Below, piece by piece: positions 16,525-25,485 of a DNA stretch of 64,000 nucleotides (positions are counted from its first letter, which is position 1; every line of letters starts with the position of its first letter). The notes below the pieces were generated by a model. That model had not been told where the DNA came from, ran no database searches, and saw only the letters and a program-made list of their open reading frames with translations. Made by a program: the position numbers and the translations under genes. Location: positions 35,484 through 99,483 of the forward strand of contig JAEWAB010000007.1 of NCBI GenBank assembly GCA_023391875.1, read 5' to 3'. Origin of the DNA: Bacillota bacterium. Lineage in GTDB: Bacteria > Bacillota > Clostridia > Oscillospirales > Ruminococcaceae.

Positions 16525-17379
16525 TTGAATAATCAAAAAAGGATTGCGGCGATTCACGATATCTCCTGCTTCGGCAAATGCTCCCTGACGGTGGCATTGC
16601 CGATACTCTCCGCTGCGGGGATAGAAACCAGCGTTATCCCCACTGCGGTGCTCTCCACCCACACAGGAGGGTTTACCGGCTACACCTACCGCGACCTCAC
16701 CGAGGATATCCCCGCCATACAGAACCACTGGCGTTCGCTGGGCCTGCGTTTTGACGGCCTTTACACCGGCTTTTTGGGCTCGTTTGAGCAGCTAAAGCTG
16801 GTAGCGGGGCTGATTGACGATTTTAAAGAGGAGAACACCCTTGTCTTAATAGACCCTGTGATGGCCGATAATGGCTCGCTGTATAAAGGTTTTACGTCCG
16901 ACTTTCCCAAAGGCATGGCGGCCCTCTGCCGCAAGGCCGACGTGATTGTGCCCAATATCACCGAAGCCGCGCTGCTCACCGAGACCCCTTACCGTGAAGG
17001 CCCGTACACGCGGCAGTATATTGAAGAGCTGCTCAAGCGGTTAAGCAATCTTGTAAACGGCAAGGTGGTGCTTACCGGCGTGTGCTTTGACGAGATTAAT
17101 CTCGGCGCCGCCACCTACGATACTAAAACGGGCGAGATCGCCTATACGCTGTCCCCACGGGTGGAAGGCCTCTACCACGGCACGGGGGACATCTTTGCAA
17201 GCGCCTTGCTGGGCGCGCTGCTAAACGGCTTTGCGCTTTCTGAGGCTGCGGGCATTGCCGTTGATTTTACGCTGGGCAGCATCCGGCGCACCAAAGAGGC
17301 GGGCACCGACGTCCGCTACGGGGTTAACTTTGAATACGGCATCCCTCAGTTTGTTAGGGCACTGGGGCTCATAAAATAA
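16525..17379 (+). CDS. Pyridoxamine/pyridoxal kinase-like protein (PfkB/ribokinase superfamily)
   Basis: 284 residues resembling PdxY/PdxK-type vitamin B6 kinases. Seen are AIHDISCFGKCSLTVALPIL at the substrate end, the DPVMADNGSLY segment, PNITEAALLT, and the GTGD catalytic/anion-hole motif in HGTGDIFASAL. It would phosphorylate pyridoxamine or pyridoxal to feed PLP synthesis. The frame is open from 16426, but the TTG at 16525 fits the family start and has AAGGAAG upstream. A PLP-sensing MocR-type regulator lies 6 kb away, but no link is shown. Confidence 0.82.
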   Translation: MNNQKRIAAIHDISCFGKCSLTVALPILSAAGIETSVIPTAVLSTHTGGFTGYTYRDLTEDIPAIQNHWRSLGLRFDGLYTGFLGSFEQLKLVAGLIDDFKEENTLVLIDPVMADNGSLYKGFTSDFPKGMAALCRKADVIVPNITEAALLTETPYREGPYTRQYIEELLKRLSNLVNGKVVLTGVCFDEINLGAATYDTKTGEIAYTLSPRVEGLYHGTGDIFASALLGALLNGFALSEAAGIAVDFTLGSIRRTKEAGTDVRYGVNFEYGIPQFVRALGLIK

Positions 17380-17410
17380 CGGAACACCCTTCAAATGGCT
17401 ATAAATCGAC

Positions 17411-17454
17411 AGGCCACGGGCGGTATCAAGCGATACCGCCCGTGGCCTTATTTA
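17411..17454 (+). terminator. 17-bp-stem terminator, possibly bidirectional
   Basis: AGGCCACGGGCGGTATC, loop AAGC, perfect complement to 17448, then TATTTAAA. It lies between the kinase gene and the convergent glycerate kinase gene. Confidence 0.8.
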
Positions 17455-17524
17455 AACCTTATGCGCGTTCGCTGAATCAATGTTGCGCTTTAAATGTCTA
17501 TCTAACCTTGCAAGATATTGCAAT

Positions 17525-18670
17525 TTAAGCCTCGCGCTTGTCAAGTTCCTTAATAAAATACATTAAATTCTTCATCGTCAGCGCCAGGTCGCTCTTTGAA
17601 CGCGCTTTAGCCACTTTAAAATCCACCGCAACGCGGTTGATACTGAAGATGGCGGTGACGCCTTCCTCATAAGCGGCTTCGATGTCGTCGCCAATGTCGC
17701 CGACAATGGCTACAAGGGGAATGCCCGCAAGCTTTGCCCGTCTGGCTACGCCGATTACCACTTTCCCACGGATGGACTGTGTATCGATCTTGCCCTCTCC
17801 GCTGAAAACCATGTCCGCGCCCTGCAGCAGCCGGTTAAAGTTTACGGTATCCAGAACGGTTTCAATCCCCATCTGCAATCGGGCGTTAAAAAAGGCCACC
17901 ATGCCGCCGCCCATCGCCCCGGCAGCCCCCGAGCCCGGCAGTAGCGAGACATCCTTGCCCAAATCCGTTTTAAAAAGCTCGGCGATATGCCGCAGTCCAT
18001 CGTCCAGTTGGGCGACTATTTCGGGGGTAGCGCCCTTCTGCGGGCCAAAAACGGCGGCGGCACCTGTTTCACCGAACATCGGGTTATCAATATCGCACAT
18101 GGTTACTATCTCTACATTCTGCAGCTCGGGCAGAAGGTGCGACATACCGATACGGGTGATATCCTTGAGCGTACCGCCCACCGGGATAAATGCCTCGCCC
18201 GCTGCGTTGATAAAGCGAACCCCGAGCGCGCAGGCGGCCCCGGCGCCCGCGTCGTTGGTGGCGCTCCCGCCCAAGCCCATGATGATTTTTTTACAGCCGT
18301 GGCTAACGGCATGTGCAATCAGCTCACCAACGCCATAGGTGGTGGTTTTACGGGGGTCTTTCTCCTCCCCCACCAGCGGAAGACCGGCACAGGCCGCCAT
18401 TTCAATAATGGCCGTCTGTCCGTTGTCAATCACACCGTAAAAGGCCTGCAGTTCCTCGAAATAAGGGCCTTTCACCTTTACAAAGATTTTTTCACCGCCA
18501 ACGGCTGCTAAAAAGGCATCGACGCTGCCTTCTCCGCCGTCGGCCACAGGAATTTTCAGAACGTCGGCGTCCGGATAGATATCGTGAATGGCACGTTCCA
18601 TAATATCGCAAATTTCGCTGGAACTCATGGTTCCTTTAAAAGAGTCGGGTATGCACAGGATCTTTTTCAT
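17525..18670 (-). CDS. Glycerate kinase
   Basis: 381 residues, the usual length of GarK/GlxK-type glycerate kinases. The N terminus is KKILCIPDSFKGTMSS. The conserved IPVADGGEGS, IMGLGGSATNDAGAG and SGEGKIDTQSIRGK motifs are all present. The enzyme phosphorylates D-glycerate to a phosphoglycerate that enters glycolysis. ATG at 18670 with a purine-rich site. Last gene of a cdaR - gntP - glycerate kinase series on the minus strand, which defines a glycerate (or glycerate-yielding sugar-acid) utilisation unit. Confidence 0.9.
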   Translation of the reverse strand: MKKILCIPDSFKGTMSSSEICDIMERAIHDIYPDADVLKIPVADGGEGSVDAFLAAVGGEKIFVKVKGPYFEELQAFYGVIDNGQTAIIEMAACAGLPLVGEEKDPRKTTTYGVGELIAHAVSHGCKKIIMGLGGSATNDAGAGAACALGVRFINAAGEAFIPVGGTLKDITRIGMSHLLPELQNVEIVTMCDIDNPMFGETGAAAVFGPQKGATPEIVAQLDDGLRHIAELFKTDLGKDVSLLPGSGAAGAMGGGMVAFFNARLQMGIETVLDTVNFNRLLQGADMVFSGEGKIDTQSIRGKVVIGVARRAKLAGIPLVAIVGDIGDDIEAAYEEGVTAIFSINRVAVDFKVAKARSKSDLALTMKNLMYFIKELDKREA

Positions 18671-18754
18671 GATCGGTTTCCTTTCGGCGATGTACCTTTA
18701 AAAGAATGGGACGGTAATCGCTTTACCGTCCCATTCTCTAAGTTATAAAATTAA

Positions 18755-20149
18755 TTAACGGACAAAGAGCGATAATATAAAAATTGCTGCTATAGAGGTT
18801 AAGCCCAACACCAAGGTCATGAGCGTTTGTGTCTTGTAGCCGTCCTGCGGCTCCATCTCGCCGAAGTTGGTGATTACCCAGAAGTAAGAGTCGTTGGCGT
18901 GGGATACGGTCATTGCACCCGCGGCGATGGCCATAACGGTTAAGGCGGACATCACAGGCGAGCTCAGCCCTAACGCACCCATCATTGGCGCCAGGATACC
19001 GGCGGTCGTGGTCAGCGCTACCGTAGAGGAACCCTGAGCGGTTTTTAAGATAGCCGACAGCAAGAAGGGGAAGAAGATGCCCACGGTTTGCAGCACCGCC
19101 GCATTGTCGGTAATAAAGGTTACAAGGCCGGAAACAGAGATGACCTTGCCGAGCACGCCGCCCGCAGCCGTTACAAACAGAATCGGGCCTACGATCTTCA
19201 GGGTATCGTTGGTGAGCTCATAGAATTTAGACATCTTTTTAGAAGTTGCGAGCAGCAGCACGCCGAATAACAATCCGAACATCAGTGCAATGATAGGCGT
19301 TCCGATAAAGGAGAGAATATTTGCGAGGATTCCCGTCATTTTAGCCACGGTAGCGATGGAGGCGATGGCCATTAACAGAATCGGTACGATGATAGGGGCA
19401 AGTGCCAGAAATCCATTCGGGAGCTTGCCGTACCGCGCAACAATCTGCTCATAGGTGTCGGTTACGGTGTCTGTATTTTCAAGTTCATCCTTCGACTTTA
19501 CCTTTTTGCCGATAAGCTTCGCGAAGATAAACGCGGCAATCAGTGCGGGGATAGAAACCAAGGTGCCCATGCCAATAACCAGCAGCAGGTTGTTTCCGAT
19601 ACCCAAGGTGTTCGCGGCCGCAATCGGCCCCGGTGTAGGCGGGATGAAAACATGCGAGATATAAAGGCCAGCCGAGAGGGCCATGGTCATCGCCACGCTG
19701 GATGTGCGTGTGCGCTTTACCAGCGCTTTGCGTATGGGGTTTAAAATAACAAAGCCGCTATCGCAGAAAACGGGGATGGAAACCACCCAGCCCATTAATA
19801 GAATCGCCAGCTCGGGGCGCTTTTTGCCAACCAGTTTAATCACCATGTCGGCGAGTTTGAAAGCGGCGCCGGTTACTTCCAGAATCGTTCCGATCAATGC
19901 GCCTAAGATGATAACGATACCGATGCTGGTGAACGTTCCGCTGAAGCCGGCACCGATGACGTTGGCAAGACCCAAGGTTACCGAATTATCGGCGTTGGTA
20001 ACATTCGTAAGCGGTATTCCAGCCACCAAACCGAGGATGAGGGAGACCCCCATGATCGATAAAAAAGGGTGGATTTTAAGCTTCGAAATGGCAATGATCA
20101 TCACTGCAATGGCAACGATAAAAGCTATTAGTAGCGAAATCCCTGACAT
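18755..20149 (-). CDS. GntP-family gluconate/glycerate permease
   Basis: 464 residues, a highly hydrophobic protein with about 12 membrane segments. It has GntP signatures such as CDSGFVILNPIRKAL and QGSSTVALTTTAGI, and the C-terminal SHANDSYFWVITNFGEM. GntP carriers import gluconate or related acids with protons. Because the gene sits between glycerate kinase and a CdaR regulator, glycerate or a related sugar acid is the likely substrate. The ATG at 20149 (GGAGGT upstream) is preferred to the longer frame starting at 20212. Confidence 0.9.
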   Translation of the reverse strand: MSGISLLIAFIVAIAVMIIAISKLKIHPFLSIMGVSLILGLVAGIPLTNVTNADNSVTLGLANVIGAGFSGTFTSIGIVIILGALIGTILEVTGAAFKLADMVIKLVGKKRPELAILLMGWVVSIPVFCDSGFVILNPIRKALVKRTRTSSVAMTMALSAGLYISHVFIPPTPGPIAAANTLGIGNNLLLVIGMGTLVSIPALIAAFIFAKLIGKKVKSKDELENTDTVTDTYEQIVARYGKLPNGFLALAPIIVPILLMAIASIATVAKMTGILANILSFIGTPIIALMFGLLFGVLLLATSKKMSKFYELTNDTLKIVGPILFVTAAGGVLGKVISVSGLVTFITDNAAVLQTVGIFFPFLLSAILKTAQGSSTVALTTTAGILAPMMGALGLSSPVMSALTVMAIAAGAMTVSHANDSYFWVITNFGEMEPQDGYKTQTLMTLVLGLTSIAAIFILSLFVR

Positions 20150-20315
20150 AAGTTTAACCTCCAAACATTTTAACAGTTTGTTAACTGGTGACTTCATTAT
20201 AGCTTTCGCCAAAATATTCAGCTATAGTACAGAATATAAAAGTATGCTTAGATTTATGTTCCCGATAACATGCGGTTCAAAAATTTCATTTTATAATTTG
20301 TCACTAATCCACAAA

Positions 20316-21479
20316 TCACAGCATATTATGTTGAATATCTCGGTAGAAATGCACAGCGATGTAGTAGAGCGAGGAATAGCGGATAGAGCGCGGGTCGTAC
20401 CCTGTTGCTTCCTTAAGCTTGTTGAGCTTATATTGCAGCGTGTTTTTGTGAATATACAGGCGCTCGGCCGCCAAGCTAATCGACCCCTCTGTTTCAAAGA
20501 ACACCTCCAGTATCCTAATCCACTGCGAGATATCTTCTTCTGAGTATCCCCGAAAGATCTTGCGGATATACTCAAGCTTGATCAGGTCCGGAATCTCTCC
20601 CGAGAAGATTTCCATGTTGACGGTATTGTATAGGCGGATATCCTTGCTCTTTGAGCGTATGCAGGCCTGCAGCGCCTTTTGGGCCTTGATGTACGCGGTG
20701 TGGATGAACAGATAGTTATCCGTTGGGCTGTCGATGCCGACGGCCAGCTTGGCCTTGTATTGAGCTTCAAACACCTCCTTGATTCGGGCTGCCGTGTTCA
20801 GGATGTCTTTATCCTTAATATAGGTTACAGCGCAGATGAAGTTTTTGGTGGTTCTAAACAGGATGTTGTTTTTATCCTCCGAGAGGATGTTTGCAATCAT
20901 CGCCTCTGTGCCGTTGATGATTCTCTGCGCCTCCTCCTGATCCTGCATATTCCCCGAGCTTTCGTTGATGATAGGGGAGAGGATCATCACCCTTCTGGCC
21001 TGCGTGATGTCGATACCCAAAGAAGCGCCTCTGTCCACCATATCGGGGTTGATGTTCTTCATCTCGCCGCAAATCCATTCCTCCGCAAATCGGTTGCGGA
21101 TGTTTTTATCGATCTCTTTCTGCTCGTGATAGTAGTGGTCACGGATAAGGATTTCGGTCATCTTCTTGATGATCTGGCCGTATTTGAGTACCTCCTTCGA
21201 AGAGCCGGTGACGCCGATCACCCCCGTAATCTCGCCGTTAAACTCGATGGGCAGGTTGATGCCCGGTCGTGAGCCCTCGTACTCGTTGATATCGTGAATC
21301 ACCAGCTCATCCAGCTTTTCGTCGATGAGCTTTTTAGAGGCCGCGTGAAAGGTGCCGATTCTGGTCACGTCGGTGCTGGCGATAATAATGCCGTCCTGGT
21401 TCATCATGTTCACGCGCTCCCCAATAACGGCGCTGATCTCTTTGACGATCATGGAAGCGTTGCGTTTGGAGATATGCAT
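20316..21479 (-). CDS. CdaR-family sugar-diacid regulator
   Basis: 387 residues. The N-terminal third is a sugar-diacid recognition domain (SVIGER-like opening, then GIIIASTDVTRIGTFH and GRPGINLPIEFNGEITGVIGV-like pattern). A GGDEF-like middle region follows, and the C terminus is a PucR-type helix-turn-helix (LRIHKNT-like motif seen as AAERLYIHKNTLQYKLNKLK). CdaR activates glycerate, glucarate and galactarate genes in response to the acid. The ATG at 21479 has GGTGAG 8 bases upstream; a TTG at 21485 is less likely. It is separated from the permease gene by 166 bases that may hold the regulated promoter. Confidence 0.87.
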   Translation of the reverse strand: MHISKRNASMIVKEISAVIGERVNMMNQDGIIIASTDVTRIGTFHAASKKLIDEKLDELVIHDINEYEGSRPGINLPIEFNGEITGVIGVTGSSKEVLKYGQIIKKMTEILIRDHYYHEQKEIDKNIRNRFAEEWICGEMKNINPDMVDRGASLGIDITQARRVMILSPIINESSGNMQDQEEAQRIINGTEAMIANILSEDKNNILFRTTKNFICAVTYIKDKDILNTAARIKEVFEAQYKAKLAVGIDSPTDNYLFIHTAYIKAQKALQACIRSKSKDIRLYNTVNMEIFSGEIPDLIKLEYIRKIFRGYSEEDISQWIRILEVFFETEGSISLAAERLYIHKNTLQYKLNKLKEATGYDPRSIRYSSLYYIAVHFYRDIQHNML

Positions 21480-21532
21480 AATCAACTCTCACCCCTGTTC
21501 CGTGTTAAAAGTGCTTTATCTTTACACAATAA

Positions 21533-21571
21533 AAGCGACAACACTGCAATAAATAGTGTTGTCGCTTCTTT
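21533..21571. terminator. Hairpin in the cdaR-type leader
   Basis: Perfect 13-bp stem AAGCGACAACACT / AGTGTTGTCGCTT with a 9-base loop. T-rich sequence is present on both sides (CTTCTTTT on plus, TTTTATTG on minus). It lies about 50 bases upstream of the cdaR-type start, so it is either a stray bidirectional terminator or a leader attenuator. Confidence 0.5.
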
Positions 21572-21639
21572 TCAGTTTATAGCTATCTATACGTAACAAC
21601 GGTTTTTGCGCAGCAGCGCCTGATCAAAATCTTTAATAC

Positions 21640-21872
21640 GTTTTTGTGTCCGCCCGTTTCGCTTCTTATGGGGAAACCGATGGGATAGACGAGTATACCA
21701 TAAACGCGGTTGTTTATGGTATAATAAGCGCATAGGGGACAAATCTAACAAAAGGTCTGTTCACTGCGCTTATTATACGTTTATGTCCACCCGCCTCGCC
21801 CCTGCGGGGCAACTGGCGGGAATGGACCATTATACCATAAACGCGGCTATGTTTATGGTATAATAAGAGACA
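21640..21872 (+). repeat. Two direct ~95-bp repeats, each ending in a perfect palindrome
   Basis: Copy A (about 21640-21735) and copy B (about 21776-21872) share the order: TACGTTT, TGTCC, CCCG, CTCGC, GGGGAAAC or GGGGCAAC, GGGA, then a 12-bp-arm palindrome TATACCATAAAC / GTTTATGGTATA (arms 21694-21705/21712-21723 and 21831-21842/21851-21862), then ATAAG. Each palindrome's right arm runs into TATAAT, a possible -10 box. An inverted TATAATAAGCGCA segment near 21764-21776 can pair with the end of copy A. Copy B ends 27 bases before the hydrogenase-like gene. Confidence 0.65.
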
Positions 21873-21898
21873 TAAAACTATCATGAATTCGAGGTTGG

Positions 21899-23161
21899 AT
21901 GATGGACAGGTATAGTGAGTTAAACCACGAGCTTGAGAAAGCGGCAGTTGCGGGGAACCTTGAGCAGGCGTGCGAAGATATCCGGCAAAAAGGAGACACC
22001 GACGATGTTCGGCTACTCAATATGCTTCTGCACCCGGAAGGGGAACCGGCGGTTATTACGACAGGCGCCTGCAGCTGCGCGATAGATGAGAAGGGTGCAC
22101 GCACCTGCGAGGTGGTATGCCTCTTTGATGCAATCAGGCGGGACGAAGAGGGCAAGCTGATTATCACCAGCAAATGCACCGGCTGCGGGGATTGTTTAAA
22201 TGCCTGCCCGGAGGGCGCGCTGGCGGGACGAAAAGATGCCGTTGCGCTGCTTAATCGGCTCAAAGAAAAGAGCGCTCCCGTCTATGCCATGATTGCGCCC
22301 GCGTTCTCCGGCCAATTCAGCGCCGAGGTCACCTCCGGCAAGCTTCGCAGCGCCTTTAAGCTGATGGGCTTCTACGGTATGGTTGAGGTGGCCATGTTCG
22401 CGGATATCCTCACGCTGAAGGAAGCGCTGGAGTTTGACCGTACCATCAAGGATGACAAGGACTTTCTGCTGACAAGCTGCTGCTGCCCGCTGTGGGTGGC
22501 GCTTATCCGCAAGTCTTATCACGACATGATCCCGCATGTGCCGCCGTCGGTTTCCCCCATGGTCGCTTGCGGGCGGTCGATTAAAAGGCTACACCCCGAG
22601 GCCGTTACCGTCTTTATCGGGCCGTGCCTTGCCAAAAAAGCGGAGGCGAGAGAGCCGGATATTGCGGACGCAGTCGATTATGTCCTGACGTTTGAAGAGG
22701 TTGCGGAGCTTTTTGAACTCTTGAAGATAGAACCCCAAACGCTGGAAGAGGACGAAAGCGACCATTCTTCCCGCGCGGGGCGTATCTACGCGAGGGTAAC
22801 GGGCGTCAGCGAGGCCGTTCAGGCGACGCTCGACCGGCTTCGCCCGGGCAGAACGATACCGCTTAAATCTCAGCAGGCGGATGGGGTGGTCGACTGCAAG
22901 AAGCTTCTTAAAGAATTATCCGATGGGAATATCGACGCCAATTTCATCGAGGGCATGGGGTGCCGCGGAGGCTGTGTGGGCGGGCCGAAATCGCTCATCG
23001 ATAAAGAAGTCGCCCGTGAACACGTAAACCGTTACGGCGACGAAGCAAGCATCCAAACCCCCGCCGACAATCCCTATGTGCTAGAGCTATTGCACCGGCT
23101 GGGCTACGATACGGTGGAAAGCCTGCTGGATAGGGATAGTAATTTTACGAGAATCTTATAA
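21899..23161 (+). CDS. [FeFe]-hydrogenase-like protein with group-B-type H-cluster motifs
   Basis: 420 residues. An N-terminal ferredoxin-like part holds two [4Fe-4S] sites (C58, C60, C70, C74 and C93, C96, C99, C103). The hydrogenase large-subunit domain has all three H-cluster motifs in variant form: TSCCCPLW at 192-199, GPCLAKKAE at 241-249 and EGMGCRGGC at 351-359. Catalytic [FeFe] enzymes of group A have TSCCPGW and MPC; the extra cysteine and the G before PC resemble group B enzymes of clostridia, whose role is less clear. Cytoplasmic, no TAT signal. Two ATGs (21899, 21902) share GAGG. HydEFG maturases are not in the window. Confidence 0.85.
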   Translation: MMDRYSELNHELEKAAVAGNLEQACEDIRQKGDTDDVRLLNMLLHPEGEPAVITTGACSCAIDEKGARTCEVVCLFDAIRRDEEGKLIITSKCTGCGDCLNACPEGALAGRKDAVALLNRLKEKSAPVYAMIAPAFSGQFSAEVTSGKLRSAFKLMGFYGMVEVAMFADILTLKEALEFDRTIKDDKDFLLTSCCCPLWVALIRKSYHDMIPHVPPSVSPMVACGRSIKRLHPEAVTVFIGPCLAKKAEAREPDIADAVDYVLTFEEVAELFELLKIEPQTLEEDESDHSSRAGRIYARVTGVSEAVQATLDRLRPGRTIPLKSQQADGVVDCKKLLKELSDGNIDANFIEGMGCRGGCVGGPKSLIDKEVAREHVNRYGDEASIQTPADNPYVLELLHRLGYDTVESLLDRDSNFTRIL

Positions 23162-23220
23162 TTTGTTCGGCGAATCGGCTGCCTTACCCAAGGGTATGTA
23201 GCCTATGTTCCACCGCTATA

Positions 23221-23256
23221 AAACAAAAAAGCCTGATTTCTCAGGCTTTTTTGTTT
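23221..23256 (+). terminator. Terminator of the hydrogenase-like gene
   Basis: AAACAAAAAAGCCTGA, short loop, TCAGGCTTTTTTGTTT, a symmetric bidirectional terminator. Confidence 0.85.
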
Positions 23257-23264
23257 AACCATTG

Positions 23265-23293
23265 TTTACGCACGGAACTTATCGTGGTATAAT
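23265..23293 (+). promoter_or_regulatory. Promoter for the lipoprotein-like gene
   Basis: TTTACG (23265-23270), exactly 17 bases, TATAAT (23288-23293). A transcript would start near 23300. Confidence 0.55.
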
Positions 23294-23335
23294 TTTACAA
23301 GGCCGCTCTTCGATCAGTGCTTGATAAAATTTGTA

Positions 23336-23977
23336 ATGGAAAGGTATCGTGCATATGAAACGGAAAACGCATGGGGAAAGCTCGTCGTTTTGTTTTATCT
23401 TGCACTGTCTTTGGTTGCATGTTCAGGCAGGGGAGCAGATAAATCATCCCCAAATGAGCGTTTAGCCGAAAATCCTTTAACCAGCTCATCGACTGTAAGT
23501 ACCACAAACAGTCAGCCTTCCAATCAATCGGCTGCCGTTAGCCAAGCGGAGAACAGCAGAAATCCTATTGGCCCAAGCGCACCTGTTGAGCGTAGTTCTT
23601 CGTCAAGCTCTCTTTCTGAAGTAAGCTCCCAGCAGTCGAGCACTAATGAAGCAGAGCCGGGTGTCTCGATAACGGTGAAGAAAGAAGAGCTGATGGGCGG
23701 GAAGGAGAAAGTTATAAGCGACGAGGCACAAATCCAAAAGATTCTCGCGTTTGTTGGGGGTATGTTTGAAAGTGACTTCACCGGTCCTCCGCCTACTGGG
23801 GGAGAGATCATGAGCGTGTTCATTACCCGAAACGGCATTACAGAGGAATATTCATTCCTTGAAGATGAGGTGGATGGATATGTCTTAGCAAAAAACCATC
23901 AGCATCCCAATGTAAAAAATATCTGGTATTTTGCGGATGCCGAGTCGTTCTCGTATCTGTCGAATCTGCTGCAATAA
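23336..23977 (+). CDS. Putative lipoprotein with Ser-rich linker, unknown function
   Basis: About 213 residues. A hydrophobic stretch LVVLFYLALSLVAC ends in a lipobox, followed by a long Ser/Thr/Asn-rich linker (about 80 residues) and a compact C-terminal domain of about 100 residues that I do not recognise. The start is doubtful. The in-frame ATG at 23336 and TTG at 23321 lack ribosome sites, and the n-region would be acidic. The only well-placed ATG with GGAAAGG (23355, MKRKTH...) is in another frame. A single-base frameshift in the signal peptide is possible, which would make the gene defective. Confidence 0.55.
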   Translation: MERYRAYETENAWGKLVVLFYLALSLVACSGRGADKSSPNERLAENPLTSSSTVSTTNSQPSNQSAAVSQAENSRNPIGPSAPVERSSSSSSLSEVSSQQSSTNEAEPGVSITVKKEELMGGKEKVISDEAQIQKILAFVGGMFESDFTGPPPTGGEIMSVFITRNGITEEYSFLEDEVDGYVLAKNHQHPNVKNIWYFADAESFSYLSNLLQ

Positions 23978-24123
23978 ACTGAGTATACATAGGATGCGCC
24001 TTGAAGTATTTTTTACAGTAATTCTAAACATAGGTTCAACATCAGAAGCATCTTTTAGCAGTCCTTATTGAGGAAGAATCATAGAGCCGGTGGCTGATAT
24101 GTTTTTATGGGGAGAGAATATCC

Positions 24124-24339
24124 ATGAAAGAAAAAGTATTGGTCTATATTAAAGCATTGATTGGTATTTCTATTATTTATGTTATTGGTAACCTGCTAGG
24201 ATGGCTAGATGGAATTTCAATCCTCCCAATGGCGTTGGGAACAATGTTAGGGTTATTTTTTAGCGATATGTTTCAATGGCTTTATAAAAAGCTCAAGAAG
24301 AGTATTACTAATACTTGCTCCGAAGAAGGAAAAGAGTAG
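24124..24339 (+). CDS. Small two-helix membrane protein, unknown function
   Basis: 71 residues. Residues 8-28 and 32-52 are hydrophobic and likely span the membrane; a basic YKKLKKS tail follows. ATG with GGGGAGAG upstream. I do not recognise a family. Base composition is more AT-rich than in the flanking housekeeping-type genes. A hairpin follows directly. Confidence 0.55.
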   Translation: MKEKVLVYIKALIGISIIYVIGNLLGWLDGISILPMALGTMLGLFFSDMFQWLYKKLKKSITNTCSEEGKE

Positions 24340-24357
24340 ATTATTTATATCGTCAAA

Positions 24358-24392
24358 AGGAAAGCCTGCATTGGCGGGCTTTCCTGCTGCTT
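24358..24392 (+). terminator. Hairpin terminator candidate
   Basis: AGGAAAGCC, 9-base loop, GGGCTTTCCT, then GCTGCTTTCC. The T tract is weak. Confidence 0.5.
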
Positions 24393-24526
24393 TCCGGGTT
24401 CTTTATTTGGTGTGGGTAATTAACCGAATAATCCGTTCATCTCAAAAACAGTAATCTCCCTCCTAGTGACACCATATAAGGCTGCTGCGAATATCTTATT
24501 ATAAAATACATTTAGGAGAGAGTTTA

Positions 24527-25429
24527 ATGGTACAGACCTATCCCTATTATGATTACGAAACGCGATGTCAGGAAACGCCCGTCACTTTCCCACCCCAGCA
24601 TCAGGATACGCAGCCTGGCCTAGAATACTTGATGAGGCCCACTCCGATTTCTAACAACCCGGAGTATGTTGGCAGCGGAAAGCTAAACGGGAAAATAGCG
24701 ATCATCACCGGAGGCGACAGCGGTATCGGGCGTGCCGTTGCAATTGGGTTTGCAAAGGAAGGCGCGGATTCCGTTATCGTGTTTACACCGCGGGAACGTG
24801 AAGATGCCGATTTGACCAGAAGGGCCGTAGAATCTTACGGACGCCGAATATTGCTGGTAGAAGGGGACTTAAGGCAGCCTGATTTTTCAAAAATAGTTAT
24901 CCAAAAAACACAGGACACCTTCGGAAAAATTGACGTTCTCGTCTTAAATCAGGGTGTTCAGTTTCCGCAGGAAAGCATATTGAATATCACGGACGAACAG
25001 CTTGAAAATACATACCGAACAAACATCTTCCCCCACTTTTACATGACAAAAGCCGCCCTGCCCTACCTGAAACCCGGAAGTGCCATTATATCCACCGCAT
25101 CCGTGACCGCTTATGCAGGCGCGCCTCTGCTGGTCGATTACTCTTCAACAAAAGGCGCAATCGTCTCATTTACCCGCTCATTGGCCCTGCAGCTGGTATC
25201 GAAGGGTATCCGCGTGAACGCAGTTGCTCCGGGGCCAATCTGGACGCCGCTCATTGTTTCAAGTTACTCAGCCGAATATGTGAAGACCTTTGGATTAGAA
25301 ACCCCCATGAAACGTGCCGGACAGCCATTCGAACTCGCTCCGACATACATTTATCTGGCCAGTGACGATTCCTCTTTTGTCACCGGTCAGGTATTACACG
25401 TAAACGGCGGAATTATGACAGAAACCTAA
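24527..25429 (+). CDS. SDR-family oxidoreductase (general-stress type)
   Basis: 300 residues of the short-chain dehydrogenase family. Seen are TGGDSGIGRAV for nucleotide binding (about 59-69), NQG in place of NAG, the catalytic Ser in STASVTAY, and YSSTKGA with Tyr and Lys. The N-terminal extension of about 50 residues rich in Pro and Gln (FPPQHQDTQPG) is typical of the Bacillus YhdF/YdaD/YhxC stress subgroup. Reaction: NAD(P)-dependent oxidation or reduction of an unidentified substrate. ATG with TAGGAGAGAG. Monocistronic with a strong terminator. Confidence 0.88.
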   Translation: MVQTYPYYDYETRCQETPVTFPPQHQDTQPGLEYLMRPTPISNNPEYVGSGKLNGKIAIITGGDSGIGRAVAIGFAKEGADSVIVFTPREREDADLTRRAVESYGRRILLVEGDLRQPDFSKIVIQKTQDTFGKIDVLVLNQGVQFPQESILNITDEQLENTYRTNIFPHFYMTKAALPYLKPGSAIISTASVTAYAGAPLLVDYSSTKGAIVSFTRSLALQLVSKGIRVNAVAPGPIWTPLIVSSYSAEYVKTFGLETPMKRAGQPFELAPTYIYLASDDSSFVTGQVLHVNGGIMTET

Positions 25430-25485
25430 TGCACGCAAAACGGGCAAAAGCTATTTTGGTATTTTCGGTAATGGATATACTTATA

